From Pleurostoma richardsiae (lineage: Eukaryota > Ascomycota > Sordariomycetes > Calosphaeriales > Pleurostomataceae): 64,000 nucleotides of DNA. The DNA lies in assembly GCA_030052745.1 (NCBI GenBank), contig JANBVO010000009.1, forward strand, positions 310,001-374,000. The letters are read 5' to 3'. Positions 45,182 through 56,644 of this stretch are shown in pieces (position 1 is the stretch's first letter; each line of letters opens with the position of its first letter). Under the pieces are notes generated by a model, which ran no database searches, was not told where the DNA came from, and saw only the letters and a program-made list of their open reading frames with translations. Position numbers and translations under genes: made by a program.

Positions 45182-48100
45182 TCAGCTCTCTGTAGCCTGC
45201 TGTAAGGCTTGTAATAGTGCTACCTCGTCGAACGAATGATCCGCAGGGGGGTTATTGGATACGTCGAGGGCAACGGAGGCCTTGGTTTCGTGCCTCGGTG
45301 CGTGTACAGGTTCGGAGACCTGCGTTTGCACATGTGTTTCTGGCTGGGATGCCACCACGAGTGACGAGGCCAGAATATGTTCAGGTCTAGGCTGCAGTGG
45401 CACGGGCGATGTTTGCGGGGCGATCGCGATAGGCTGTGGAGCAGATGTAACACTCGGTGCCGCCACAGCTACGCCCGGCGTAGCAGGGCGAGACTGGACC
45501 GAGAGTGTCGGTGCTTGGCTGTTCGTCGTGCCGTTTACTATACTGTTGGCAGTTGCGGAGCGACTAGTATTCTGTAATCCGTCCGCCAGCGTTATGATGC
45601 CCTGGACTCTAGCCTGCTCTTCCTCCGAGTTCAAGCGAGCCCTCTCCTCTGCTGCCTTGCGCGCTGCTTGAGTTGGTGCTCGTGTCTTCAACTCGCCGGT
45701 TACGCAGCTCAGATAATACGGCATCTCTGAGCCAGCCTTGAGGAAGAACAACTTCAGGTTGCGGGCCTTGTCTTTGAGCTGGACTTGTGTCCGATCCTTG
45801 AGAATCTGGTTCTCAGTCCCATTGGGGCCGTACAGGCTGAGAATCTGGCTCCAGTGAGGACCCTGGACCTTGTCGAGACCAATCATAAGGGTTCTCTCCT
45901 CTTCCGGCGTCCACGGTCGGCGCGTCGAATGCAATCCCTCGCGTCGCGCGTGCGACGTCGACTTCGCAGCAGCAACTTGCCGTGCTCTCTCGTACAGCAC
46001 AGCTGTCGGAAGACTCTGGCTCGGTGGAAGGTGTCCATTATAGTCCGTCGTTGAATGGGTGCCCTGGGCGCCCGCGTTGTTCATGTAGTATTGCTGATGG
46101 CCAGCATATTGTGCCGGATACGTGCCATACATCTGGGTGGGGCCGGTAGCTGCGAGGTGTCAGCTTCACGCCTCAGAAGGAGCGGTCGTGGGTGTCAGGC
46201 AGCCCAAGAGGAGAACGGCAAGTAAAGATGCAGGACGAAGGACAATGTGTAGAAAGACGCCCGGTTCTGGGGAAAAGGGATGAAAGGCTAAGGGGCCCAG
46301 TTTGCTGCTGCTCTATCAAGGAAAACGGTTTGCCAAAGGGGAGAAGAGGGTGTTGCGTGCCGTATAGGAAAGTCTCAGCGTGGTATTCGAGGGCATTGAC
46401 ACTACCGAAATACAATAACCACTTTATAAGGACGAGAGGGATATCGCAATACGCACCATTGCTCATTCCGGCCGCTTGATGAGGGTAAGAGACAGCCGAC
46501 ATGTTCGGCAGCCCATCGTAGGTAGTGCCAAGACTTTGCATTAGCAAGGATGCCAGGCCTTGAGATTCAGCTGTGTCTCCGCCGGCAGTCGTTGCTGACC
46601 CGGCTTGGGATTGCTCCGGAAGCTGGCTCTTGATGGTTTCTTCCAGTAGCTTCCCGAGGTCCATGGTTTCTGCAGAAGCAGGTTGTTGAGCGTTGCCGTT
46701 CGTGTTGCTTTCAGATTCCATCTTCGCAGTATGGGTGCTCGAATCAGAACTAGATGCTGCCCCTAACAAAGCCGCTGCTAGACTGCCGGCGTCGAACTCG
46801 GCACTGTTTTCCGGTTCCCCATCATCGGATATTGCGTCTTCGCTGACGGGGATCTCGATGCCGTGGCTCTCGGCGTATTCAATGACGGCGGGTAGGCTGC
46901 TTTGCAAATAAGCGCTTAGATCATTCAGGAAGCCGTCAAAGGGATATTTCTCCTCTAGCTCCTCTGCTTCTGAGGTCAGTCACCGACCTAGCGGCTTGAA
47001 CGTCGGGTACTCACTCCTCTTCTCGGGATCATCCATGACACTGCGTACATACGCCCGCATCTTCGTGTGGGGTCCAACGAAGTCGTCTTCCGAAACCGTC
47101 AACTGAGCCTCCGTTCTAAGTTGGCGTAGGTTCTCCTCAAGATCGGTGGGGAAGAATTTCTCCAGGAGCATAGCCCTGGTCTCATGCTTGTCGTCCACAA
47201 CCTTGGCGTACGCTATGAAGGACTGAATCTTGAGCCCTAGAAATAGTCGGGCCGCCTCTACGGTGATATAGCCATTCTCCGGTATGACAACAGACAGGAA
47301 ATAATCGTGAGACTCGGCCATCGTGGGGCCGCTGTATCCGGTAGCGAAGAATTGCGCACACATGTGTGCCAGGTTCGCAATTTGTAGTGTCTCTCGGTCC
47401 TCTGATTCTTTGATATCCAAATCGTCGGCATGGAGCAGGTGATTGTTGTCCGAGAACATCCTGTAGACGTTCGAGAAAGTCTGGCGCAAAGAGAGGAACG
47501 TCTTGCCGATATTGGAACTTGAGTCCTTTATCTCTTTCTCGATCTCGAGGCGGGGTTGCTGAGAAAATGCAACGAGCACCTGGACAGCCTGATGGGGCAA
47601 GACGTCAGTTACCAAGTTGACGCTTCCGCGCCCGAGGACCGGCAATGACAGAAGCATTGTGAAGCAAGAGGCATACTCACCAAGCTCCCGAGCAACGGCA
47701 GGCCCATAGCGCGTACGAAATATGTCGGATTCTCCATAAATCTCATCTTCTTAGGTGGTGGCCTCTCTCGTCGCCGGGAAGGTGGCGGCGGCGCGGCTGT
47801 AGCAGGTGGTTCCGGCTGGGGAACGGGTTCGGCAGGAGCACTTGGTTCCTTCAACTGCGCATCGTAGCTGACCAAAGCATTCTCAAGCATGTCGCCTATG
47901 TCAAAGCTAGACATGTCTATATCGTGGCTAACCTTCTGTCTCTTGTCGTCGCTCGCGACATCGGTAGGTTCTGGGGTGCGCTGTCGCTTCAATGTTGGTG
48001 ACTGAGGGAGGGTGAGAGGTTCCATTGGCGGCCCTGGACGTGGAGTGGCGAGGTCTCCTTTCATCGTGTCAGCTCCCACATTCCCTCGAACGCAAAGAGG

Positions 48101-48228
48101 CGTGGAGACGGCAGTCGGAGGCCATCAAGCGCTGTTGCGGGTGTGGGGGACGGCGGATGGAACTTACCGCCAAGGGACATGAGCGTCTCGGGGACGGGCG
48201 CCGGGGCAGCAGCGACAGCTTCCGCCAT
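45182..48228 (-). CDS. Telomere-repeat-binding factor with TRFH and Myb (telobox) domains, Tbf1/Taz1-like
   Basis: Binds double-stranded TTAGGG-type telomeric DNA or related sites and dimerises through TRFH. Five exons: 48228-48168, 48057-47681, 47588-47015, 46969-46457 and 46149-45182 (830 aa). The last intron is 307 bases; the others are 45-111. An N-terminal region carries a nuclear-localisation-like LKRQRTPEP. TRFH spans about residues 130-330: AVQVLVAFSQQPRLEIEKEI, QTFSNVYRMFSDNNHLLHAD, AHMCAQFFATGYSGPTMAES and LEKFFPTDLEENLRQLRTEA. A long low-complexity middle follows. The Myb/telobox at about residues 584-645 reads RRPWTPEEERTLMIGLDKV, then VQLKDKARNLKLFFLKAG. The C-terminal quarter is Ala/Gln-rich. 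Homology to filamentous-fungal Tbf1 is likely. I cannot separate Tbf1-type from Taz1-type by sequence alone. Confidence 0.88.
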
Positions 48229-51200
48229 GGTGGAAGTACCCAGAGACGAGTCGAAGTAGCTTTTAAAGCTCCTCAGTCTGTAGAATGCATAACCAGTGCC
48301 CCGAGGGCCGCAAGGGGGCAGCGTCGTCGATAGTCGAGGAAGGCGTTAACCGTCGGAGAAAATTTGATGAAGGCCGATCTGCCCTGATTTCTTGCCCCAA
48401 AATTTTATCAGTCCTGATACACAACGGCCACGGACATGCGCCTGGAAAATAATTGCGCCCGACGAAATAAATTGATCGAGACCGGTTGACACGGGATGAG
48501 TTAGAGAGGTCACAAAGTCTCTGTTCAATGCCATTTCAACTTGCTGAATCCTCGAGGCTGCCGCACAGCTGCTTCCGAGGCTGCAAGGACCGCTGTTCCT
48601 ACGAGGTACCGACGTACCAACTGTGTCGCCTCCACTGCATCGCAGGACGTCAACATCGACACCACTTCCTTTACACGGCCATGATCTGCCTGAAAAGAGT
48701 CATAAGATGATGTTTACCGTTGATACCATATCGTGAACTAGGATATGACGTCCCGTTGTGTACTGTGGATCTTCACAATTGCATAGTTACATGGGTTGGA
48801 GTGTTTGCCCGTGGAGCGAGATGCGTCTTAATTAAGAGACAATAGCAGAGGCAGCCTTCAACTAACAGAATAGTGACCTAGTGATCAGAATGGACTGTCC
48901 CTGGCTATTATCATCTTTTCTCGGACTGTGGCCGTATGAAGAGGTAGGGGATGAGTAGGACTGCAGTGAAAGACGAGCATGGTCAACGTATCGCTTAGTT
49001 GAACGGGACCCTGCTCTCGGCCAAATTCGCGTACAGATCATAGATGCCAGGGAATTTGACAGATCAAGACGATGTTGATGCTTTCGAAGAGTTGTGCCTG
49101 TCTACGATGGGTCCGGATGCCATCAATCATCTGTGCTGTTCAGAATTGAGGCCTCTTACGGCCCGTGGGGCTTTCTGCGACCCGATCGACTGACTCTGAA
49201 GCCTCGCGGACGGCAACTCTAAACGATGAGGAAGCCAGCGTTCCAAGAGAGAAACTCAGCCACACGTCGCCGCTATAAGCACCATATCCACATGCTAGGT
49301 GATGAGCGTTTCGGGGAGATCTCCCATCTCGCTCCCGTCTCGCTATCTGAATTCACATCGGGCCAAGCAAGCAAGCAAGCAAGCTGGCTGGCTGCTAGGA
49401 GTCACGACCGTTGCAGGTGCACGGCCTATCCGGATGGGTCTGGGGTGCATTAGCCCAGATTCTCAGCGTAGCCCGCGAAGCCTGCCCTCCAATCCTCCTC
49501 TCCTTTCCTTGTGACCGGCCCATGTGTGGTGCATATGCAAGGTGGAGACCCCGGAGACAAGGAAAACCGTCCACGGGGTGCCGGAAAGACATCGGATGAG
49601 ACGATTCTGCTGCACCCCGGTAACGGTGATCTCGGGGTGCTGCCAGCGTATCTTCGCATTAACCCAGAACTAAGGTAGCTGCCTGACTACGATGTGAGTC
49701 TGCAACCTCAAATCTCTCGCTCTCTTCTCTCCCCACACCACATAGTGTCTGCTCCGTGCTGTCCCGACTGTGCATCCTCCGTAATCCGTGCGTGCCTCAG
49801 CTCGGGGCCATGCATGCGAACAGTGGGGACAGCCCCTCGCTGGACATTGCCCCGAGTCAGGTCCGGTTGAGGCGGGGTGTGCGGAGTTGGAAGAGCGGTC
49901 TCTACGGTGTGCTATCTCTATTACGCCGGGGCGATTGATGTATGGTTGGGAAGAGCAAAATGAAACCTACACAACAGTAGACAACTCTGGAGCTCTGTAG
50001 GTGAAGGGGTTTGAAAATAGCTTTCTGTAGCACTCATACGACTTTGAGAAAAAGAGTCCAACGCCTTGGAACCGCGGAGGAGGGGATCGAGGGGAGTTCC
50101 ACTCCACCATCCTCGTGCGGGGTTGAAAGTGGAGGGCGTAGAGACTCAACAACGTCAGAAGTCAAAGCCGACGACAACCTGTCCGTCTTTCCCTTTGCGT
50201 GCCAAGATTGCGTAGCTCAACTTGGGCCTAGCCACGCTACTTAGTCTGTACAATAGTTGCTCACTCGAGGGGACTCCGCCGCCCTCGTCTCCGATGCTCC
50301 GCGCGTCTGAAAAGCCACGGTGGATTGAGATCCACAAGCCCCCAGGGCCCCAACAACGCAGATTGTGCAACAAAGGGATAAGCTGTTCTCGTCTGTAACA
50401 CATCATTTCCCAAGGAGGTAACGTAGGCAATGAAGGGGAGACGACGTCAATCCTCAGTAATGGGGCCTCGGGACTCTGGAGATCCCCGTCTCATTCCTGA
50501 TTAAGGTTTAGGTAGAAGCTCCTTTGGTCCTTGGATCAAAGTTGTCGCGAGAATTGGCCCATTTGTAATAATGTTTAGTGAGCCCAACCTAGCTTTGTCC
50601 TGCGCCTGGAATCCTGCACATGGGGGTCTGTGGGCTACGTGTCTGAGTACGGGTGTGCGGTGTCTCCAAACGCGCCATTTCCATTGCTTCCCACCCGCTT
50701 GGCCGACCGGACGGCCGAGGCTCCATGGGTCATGCGGGGGAGTTACACAGTTTGGCGGGACGAAAGGAGGGACGCAGACACACTGGATGCAGCTTGACGA
50801 AACGCACCGAGGTGGCAATCGCCTTGATTCGTTGTCGCTCCAACGAGGCGCGGACGCGTTGGGCCGGCATTTGCACACTTGCAGGAACCGGTAGGCTTTC
50901 GGCGATGAAACAAGTCCGAACTGTAGGAGCTGTTGACCCAGTCTACACCGTAGAATCAAGCATTGAGAGGTCACCAGGCGAAACCAGGAACGAGAGCTCC
51001 TCCGTGGAACCGCTCATGTCCTCTCCACCCCTTCCCACCCCCCTCGTTCCTGTGTCCCGTCATGACCAGCACTCAACCCCGCTTTCGAGTGTTTCCACAT
51101 CCTTGACACGTCGGTCCCTTGCCCTGCGAGCTGTTGCCACATCAAGCTCGTCCTATTTGAGCCGACATGGCGCCATCTTTTGAAGCTTGCTCTCCAATCC

Positions 51201-51330
51201 CTTCTCTCTCACCTCTCTCCTCCTCCAACCCCGCACTACTTAAGAAAGACGCCCACTGCTCAGAACCCCACCTCACCTGAGTTATACACAGATAGCCGGG
51301 GGAACAACAGACTCGCCACGATCATACACA
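48229..51330. other. Intergenic upstream of the aldehyde dehydrogenase and telomere-protein genes
   Basis: This 3.1 kb divergent region shows a tetranucleotide run (AGCAAGCAAGCAAGCAAG, near 49364-49384) and CT-rich DNA just before the aldehyde dehydrogenase (51010-51240), a common fungal promoter feature with several CCCCT stress-response-like words. No supported coding exon was found. Confidence 0.5.
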
Positions 51331-53639
51331 ATGTCGAACCTCTTCGTAGAGCTGAAGACGCCAGTCACTGGTTCCTTCAAGCAGCCCACCGGACTGTGAG
51401 TTCCACTTGATTGGTTGTGAAACTTCTCACCCCTGACATGCCGTCAGGTTCATCAACAATGAGTTCGTTGAGGGTGTCGACAAGAAGAGTTTCGAGGTCA
51501 TCAACCCAACGACTGAGGAGGTGATCTGCTCTGTCGCCGAGGCGACCGAGAAGGACGTCGACATCGCCGTCGCTGCTGCGCGCAAAGCCTTTGAGGGCAC
51601 GTGGAGGAAGATCACACCCCAGGACCGCAGCATACTGCTGATCAAGTTGGCTGAGATCTGCGAGAAGAACGCCGAGACCCTGGCGGCGGTCGAGTCCCTG
51701 GATAATGGCAAGTCCATCAGCATGGCTCGGGGAGATGTCGCCTCCGTCATTGGCTGCATAAGATACTACGGCGGCTGGGCCGACAAGATCGAGGGCAAGA
51801 CCATTGATATCAACCCGCAGATGTTCCACTACACCCGACTGGAGCCTGTGAGTGAACTCTTTTAACTCTTCTCCGTTACTGGAAGAGAAAAAACTAAGAC
51901 GTGCACAAATAGATTGGAGTTTGCGGTCAGATTATCCCCTGGAACTTCCCGCTTCTGATGCTCGCGTGGAAGATCGGACCGGCGCTGGCCACTGGTAACA
52001 CTGTCGTCCTGAAGACTGCGGAGCAGACTCCCCTCTCGGGTCTTCTCTTTGCTCAGTACGTCAAGGAGGCTGGCTTCCCTCCCGGCGTCCTCAACATCAT
52101 TTCCGGCTTCGGCAAGGTTGCTGGCGCTGCCATCTCCTCGCACATGGACATTGACAAGGTCGCTTTCACGGGCTCGACCGCTGTTGGACGCGGCATCATG
52201 AAGGCTGCGGCGTCGTCCAACCTCAAGAAGGTGACTCTGGAGCTGGGCGGCAAGTCCCCCAACATTGTCTTCAACGACGCGGATATCGAGAAGGCCATCG
52301 ACTGGGTCAACTTTGGCATCTACTACAACCACGGCCAGTGCTGCTGCGCCGGCTCGCGCATCTACGTGCAGGATGGCATTTACGACAAGTTCGTGGCGGC
52401 CTTCAAGAAGCGCGCGGAGCAGAATAAGGTCGGCGACCCATTCCACGAGGAGACATTCCAGGGCCCGCAGGTCAGCCAGCTGCAGTACGAGCGCATCATG
52501 GAGTACATCAAAATCGGCAAGGAGGAGGGTGCGACTGTCGCCACGGGCGGCGACCGCCACGGTGATAAGGGTTACTTCATCAAGCCAACCATCTTCACCG
52601 ATGTCACCCCTGAAATGAAGATCATGCGTGAGGAGATCTTCGGCCCTGTCTGTGCCATTGCGAAGTTCCACGACGAGGAAGAGGTCATCAAGCTCGGCAA
52701 TGACACCACCTACGGCCTTGCCGCTGCTGTTCACACTACCAACCTGAACACTGCCATCCGGGTCAGCAACGAGCTGCGCGCGGGAACTATCTGGGTCAAT
52801 TGTGAGCGAACTTCCCTTTCCTTCCCACTGCAGCCCTTTTCAAGACATTGTATCGGGGATCGGCTCAATCGCCTCTGAGGCCCCGGGCAGGGCCAGCGTA
52901 GTCCCGCTCTAACCACTCTGCCTCAACATCCAACTTGCACAAGCACTGATGCTAATCGAAACATAGGCTATAACCAGCGTAAGCAAATTTCGGAGTCTTC
53001 TTATCGTGTCCTTGCATTGTTTTGGGAGTGTGGTGTTTCAGATCGGACTCGGTTCCTTTGGTTCCCCCTCCCAGGACGACCACCACCTCCCTCGCCCTTT
53101 GTCTTCTCTTTCGTCCCCCAGGACTTTCAGATGACTAAACTTAATGCTTTTTGGCATACCTTGTGACGTCTTTGAGGGTGTACTGTTCCGAAAAGGCTTG
53201 GCTTCTTTGGTTCCAGTTCCTGAGACTCCCCAGCACCCCCAGCGTCCCCAGTCCACTTCCCAACCCCCAAATGGAACTCCCTGATCATCCTGGAAGCTGA
53301 CAATTCCCCAGTACACCACGCTCTCCCATTTGGTGGATACAAGCAATCAGGGATCGGTCGTGAGCTCGGTGAGGAGGCGCTCGTAAGTCTTGACTTCTGT
53401 GGCCCATCCCCCCCTTCACCCCCCGGACCCGTCAGGCCTTGCCGGGCGCGGCGTGCCGCGAGGCGGTCTGGCTGGCCCTGTATATGATCTGGTCGCTAAT
53501 CATGTGCGCGTGCGCGTGCACGTTCAGGCAAACTATACCCAGCACAAGAGCGGTTCGTCCTGTCCTCCCCTTATTGTGCCTTCTGGTGGCTGACAGTCTT
53601 ATCCGTGTAGTTGCAATAAGATTCAACGACTTTGTTTAG
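51331..53639 (+). CDS. NAD(P)-dependent aldehyde dehydrogenase (class 1/2-like)
   Basis: Oxidises aldehydes such as acetaldehyde to acids; the subcellular site is not determinable, but no leader is obvious. Seven exons: 51331-51395, 51448-51847, 51913-52801, 52967-52978, 53312-53382, 53528-53552 and 53611-53639 (496 aa, full length). Key motifs: [33 protein letters not shown], general-base E265 in LELGGKSPN and catalytic C299 in [22 protein letters not shown] and [21 protein letters not shown] also fit. Exon 4 is only 12 bases (GC TAT AAC CAG C), encoding the conserved YNQ between WVNC and LHHALPFGG. The following intron is 333 bases, unusually long here. Exons 6 and 7 encode ANYTQHKS and VAIRFNDFV. 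All phases are consistent, so the gene is intact. It is the family of the ethanol-utilisation enzyme AldA in moulds. Confidence 0.95.
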
Positions 53640-54059
53640 CCAGGCTCTACTGGTTCCCGTACAAAACAAAATATGCTTTGTTATGCTTTGTTCAAGGCCG
53701 CCTAACGATGTTGGCATGTGAAATACTGCTATTATGCTGTGTCGATGTGGCTACTTGGCAGAACATATGTATGCTTGGTCTGAGCACGGTTGCCTTCCGA
53801 TACCAGCGTCCGACTGTTTCGGTCAGGGTTTGTCTCTTGGGTGGGTAGGGTCCTATGGTCCTCGCCGGACTAGGACCCGCTGGAGGTGTGGGGACTTGCT
53901 TATGCTAGCTTTCGAGATTCCTCGGGGCGAGGGACTCCATGTTAGACTGCGGCTGTGGGTGGATTTGGTAGATGCCAAAATTAGCTAGCCTGTCTAAAGC
54001 ATGAGTTACAACAACTCCCAATGCATCTTGCCACGTGATCCTGTTGCAGTTGGCTACCC
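53640..54059. other. 3' flank of the aldehyde dehydrogenase gene, no gene seen
   Basis: About 400 bases of unique DNA before the repeat array begins. Confidence 0.4.
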
Positions 54060-54935
54060 TGGATGGTGGATCAGGTTTATCTGCAATTCCTCATGCGGAT
54101 TACTGGGCGTTATAGAGGTTACGCTTGATGGCAATAAGCTTCTGACTCGGCCACTGACGGATAGCATGATCCAGAAAGTCTAGGCATCGTTAGGAGAGGT
54201 CAACAGGAAGGCATCGTTATATTTATGTACTCGAGTACTGGGTGTCATAGAAGTTACGCTTGATAGCGATAAGCCTCTAACTCGGCCACTGACGGATAAC
54301 ATGATCCAAGAAGTCTAGGTATCGTTAGGAATACAGGAGAGATCAACAGGAAGGCATCGTTATACTTACTCATGTACTCGAGTACTGGGCGTTATAGAAG
54401 TTACGCTTGATGGCAATAAGCTTCTGACTCGGCCACTGACGGATAGCATGATCCAGGAAGTCTAGGCATCGTTAGGAGAGGTCAACGAGAAGGTATCGTT
54501 ACACTAACTCATGTACTCCAGGACGGAGGTGTTCCAATCCACTCTGCCTTCAAGATACGCTCTCAAAGCGCCAAATCGGATCGTCCCAGCTGGTCTCACG
54601 ATGACGTAGAACGTGTTATCGGTTGGTGGCAATAAGCTTCTGACTCGGCCACTGACGGATAACATGGTCTAGGCATTGTTAGGAAGACAGGAGAGGCTAA
54701 CAGAGAGACCTCATCACACTTACTCAACCCAATCTATCTTGCCTTCAAGATACGCTCTCAAAGCGCCAATTCGGATCGTCCCAGTTGGTCTCACGGTGAT
54801 GTAGAACGTGTTACCGGTTGATGGCAATAAGCTTCTGACTCGGCCACTGACGGATAGCATGATCCAGGAAGTCTAGGCATTGTTAGGAAGACAGGAGAGG
54901 CCAATAGAGAGACCTCATCGCACTTACTCATATAA
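54060..54935 (-). repeat. Tandem array of exon-plus-intron-like units (about 5 copies), decayed coding
   Basis: On the minus strand the same acceptor (ATGCCTAG or ATACCTAG before AC) recurs with gtctagg at 54871, 54667, 54460, 54313 and 54178. It lies downstream of a GTAAGT-type donor (54928, 54723, 54509, 54371; the last copy reads ATAAATAT). Each unit has a short apparent intron, about 55 bases in the best copies, with a CCTAAC branch-like site. It is followed by about 30 residues including FLDHAIRQWPSQKLIAI, then RNFYNAQY or an alternative block (ALRAYLEGKIDWV). Unit lengths are about 204, 207, 147 and 135 bases. Frame is not kept from copy to copy and stops occur, so this is not a working gene. 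Splice sites are better preserved than coding frames. Multiplication of whole exon-intron modules is inferred. Confidence 0.65.
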
Positions 54936-55014
54936 CCCAATCTATTTTGCCTTCAAGATACGCTCTCAAAGCGCCAATTCGGATCGTCCCAGTTGGTCTC
55001 ACGGTGACGTAGGA

Positions 55015-55300
55015 CGTGTTATCGGTCCTGCCCTTGGTCGGTTTCTCTCTCGGTCTGTGTCGGTCGGATCGTCCCAGTCGGTCCAACGACGATGCCCTTG
55101 GTCGATTTCTCTCTCGGTCTGTGTCAGTCGGGTCGTCCCAATTGGTCTCACAGTGACGTAGGACGTGTTATCGGTCCTGCCCTTGGTCGGTTTCTCTCTC
55201 GGTCTGTGTCGGTCGGGTCGTGCCAATTGGTCTCACAGTGACGTAGAACGTGTTATCGGTCCTGCCCTTGGTCGGTTTCTCTCTCGGTCCATGTCAACCT
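55015..55300. repeat. Tandem repeat of about 85 bp, four copies
   Basis: GGTTTCTCTCTCGG recurs at about 55040, 55104 (imperfect), 55189 and 55274, giving spacings of 64, 85 and 85 bases. The unit includes GACGTAGGACGTGTTATCGG and TGCCCTTGGTC. The same bases also join copies of the adjacent exon-intron array (GACGTAGAACGTGTTA at 54603), so the two arrays share ancestry. No protein product is suggested. Confidence 0.7.
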
Positions 55301-55484
55301 CAATGCGCAGAGCCTGCTCCTTGAGCTTGTTGCGGCACCAGGCCAGCTTTCGGGCATCATGCAACCAGAAATGCTTGTAACGGTATCGTTTCGAATGAAC
55401 AACTCGAAGGCTTCGGGAAGTAACTAGGATAAGAGAGCGCTGTCAATTCCGTGAATAAGCAAACTGCAAGTTGAGTTCATCTTG

Positions 55485-55660
55485 TTAAGAGTGAGGGCCC
55501 CGGGAGAGATGGAGGGTGCAGTAAAGGAAGGTAGGTAGGTACGTAGGCAGTAGTATGGTCACGTGATAATACCCGTAGGAACGGAGTCGGGTCTGGACAG
55601 TGCCCGTGTTCCAGACAGTCTTGCTTGGCCACTTGCGGATGGCTTGATAGTCGGAAGGAA
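55485..55660 (-). pseudogene. Decayed coding fragment related to the repeat array
   Basis: The minus-strand frame reads DYQAIRKWPSKTVWNTGTV and ends in a TAA at 55485-55487. AIRKWPSK parallels AIRQWPSQ of the exon-intron array. It has no start and no identifiable family, and could be a relic of the same ancestor. Low confidence. Confidence 0.3.
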
Positions 55661-56114
55661 GATATGCTTAGGTACGTCTCCGACCTAAAAATCCATTATA
55701 ATTGATAAGTGATATTATGAATGTGATCTGTGGCCCGAAGTCAAAGGGCAAGTTTGTGCAGACAGCCGAGCCATTCTGTCCGGCAGCAGGCTGCAGGGCG
55801 CATCGCTCAGGCGGCTCTTTGTGGTGTTACTTTGTGGTTTTGTTTCGTTGATGGGCGCAAGTCTGTTTACCGGGTCGAGGATCCGATGGTGTGCTTCTGC
55901 GAGTAGAATCGAATATGGGTAGTCTGTAGAGCAGGGACCGTCCGTCGTCTCTTCTCTTTCTCTTTGACCTTGACTGAGTCGAGGATGTGACGGCAGTCAG
56001 AGCGCCAGGATCTTGGTGTGCTAGCTGATCCGTAAGAGAGCTGGGAATAGTATTTAGAATCTTTTGGACCTGGGCAATGTAGGTCAGCAGACGCCGATTA
56101 TTAACGAGACGATC

Positions 56115-56571
56115 CTACTCGGGTCGTACTGCCTCCATCAACGCGTTGAGGTCTAGCTTATGTGCTGTGAAGCCTTCTAGAATTAGCGACTCGGTCGGCA
56201 ACTGGTCTACCAGAAATTTCGCCAAGCTTCGTCCCTCCTCCTTCCACTGGCCGGCTTCCTCATGCGCTGCCCTATGATTTCCCTAATCACAAGGGCAATC
56301 GCAAGTACGTTTGACGTAGTCCGGGTAAGTCGTGGCAAATGCAATGAACGGCAAGAGATCTCCCGGTAGCGGCTTGATCCTTCTCTATTCGAAACTGTCC
56401 AGAGCTGCTGACATTCGGCACGTCTAATCTCTTTAGGCCCTCGAGGCGAGTAAATGTAACGAGCACCCGGACCATATCCACTGTCGTGGGTTTCTCCGAA
56501 AACGCCAAAAGAGCCAAGTGAAACAGGGCGTGACTTTGGCGAACTTCTGAGGGGGAACCGAAGGTTTTCAC
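56115..56571 (-). pseudogene. Broken gene fragment of unknown family with in-frame stop and frameshift
   Basis: A first piece at 56571-56410 reads well as protein: EVRQSHALFHLALLAFSEK, VDMVRVLVTFTRLEGLKRLD. After a shift of frame, a second piece reads RRIKPLPGDLLPFIAFATTY, PDYVKRTCDCPC, a stop (TAG, 56285-56283), then AHEEAGQWKEEGRSLAKFLV, LPTESLILEGFTAHKLDLNA and a final TAG at 56117-56115. The internal TAG would be explained by CAG to TAG. I do not recognise the family. The coding-like stretches in two frames with breaks support a decayed gene rather than chance. Confidence 0.5.
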
Positions 56572-56644
56572 ATTGCAGAGCAGAGGTAGAGCGTCGCGTC
56601 TTCGCTCCCTGTTCGATAGGTGAGGGGGGGGACCTGCTAGGCAA

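Noticed and set aside
51862-52734. Minus-strand frame of 290 codons antisense to the aldehyde dehydrogenase
   Set aside because: Shadow of a highly biased coding exon. The plus strand has every ALDH motif.
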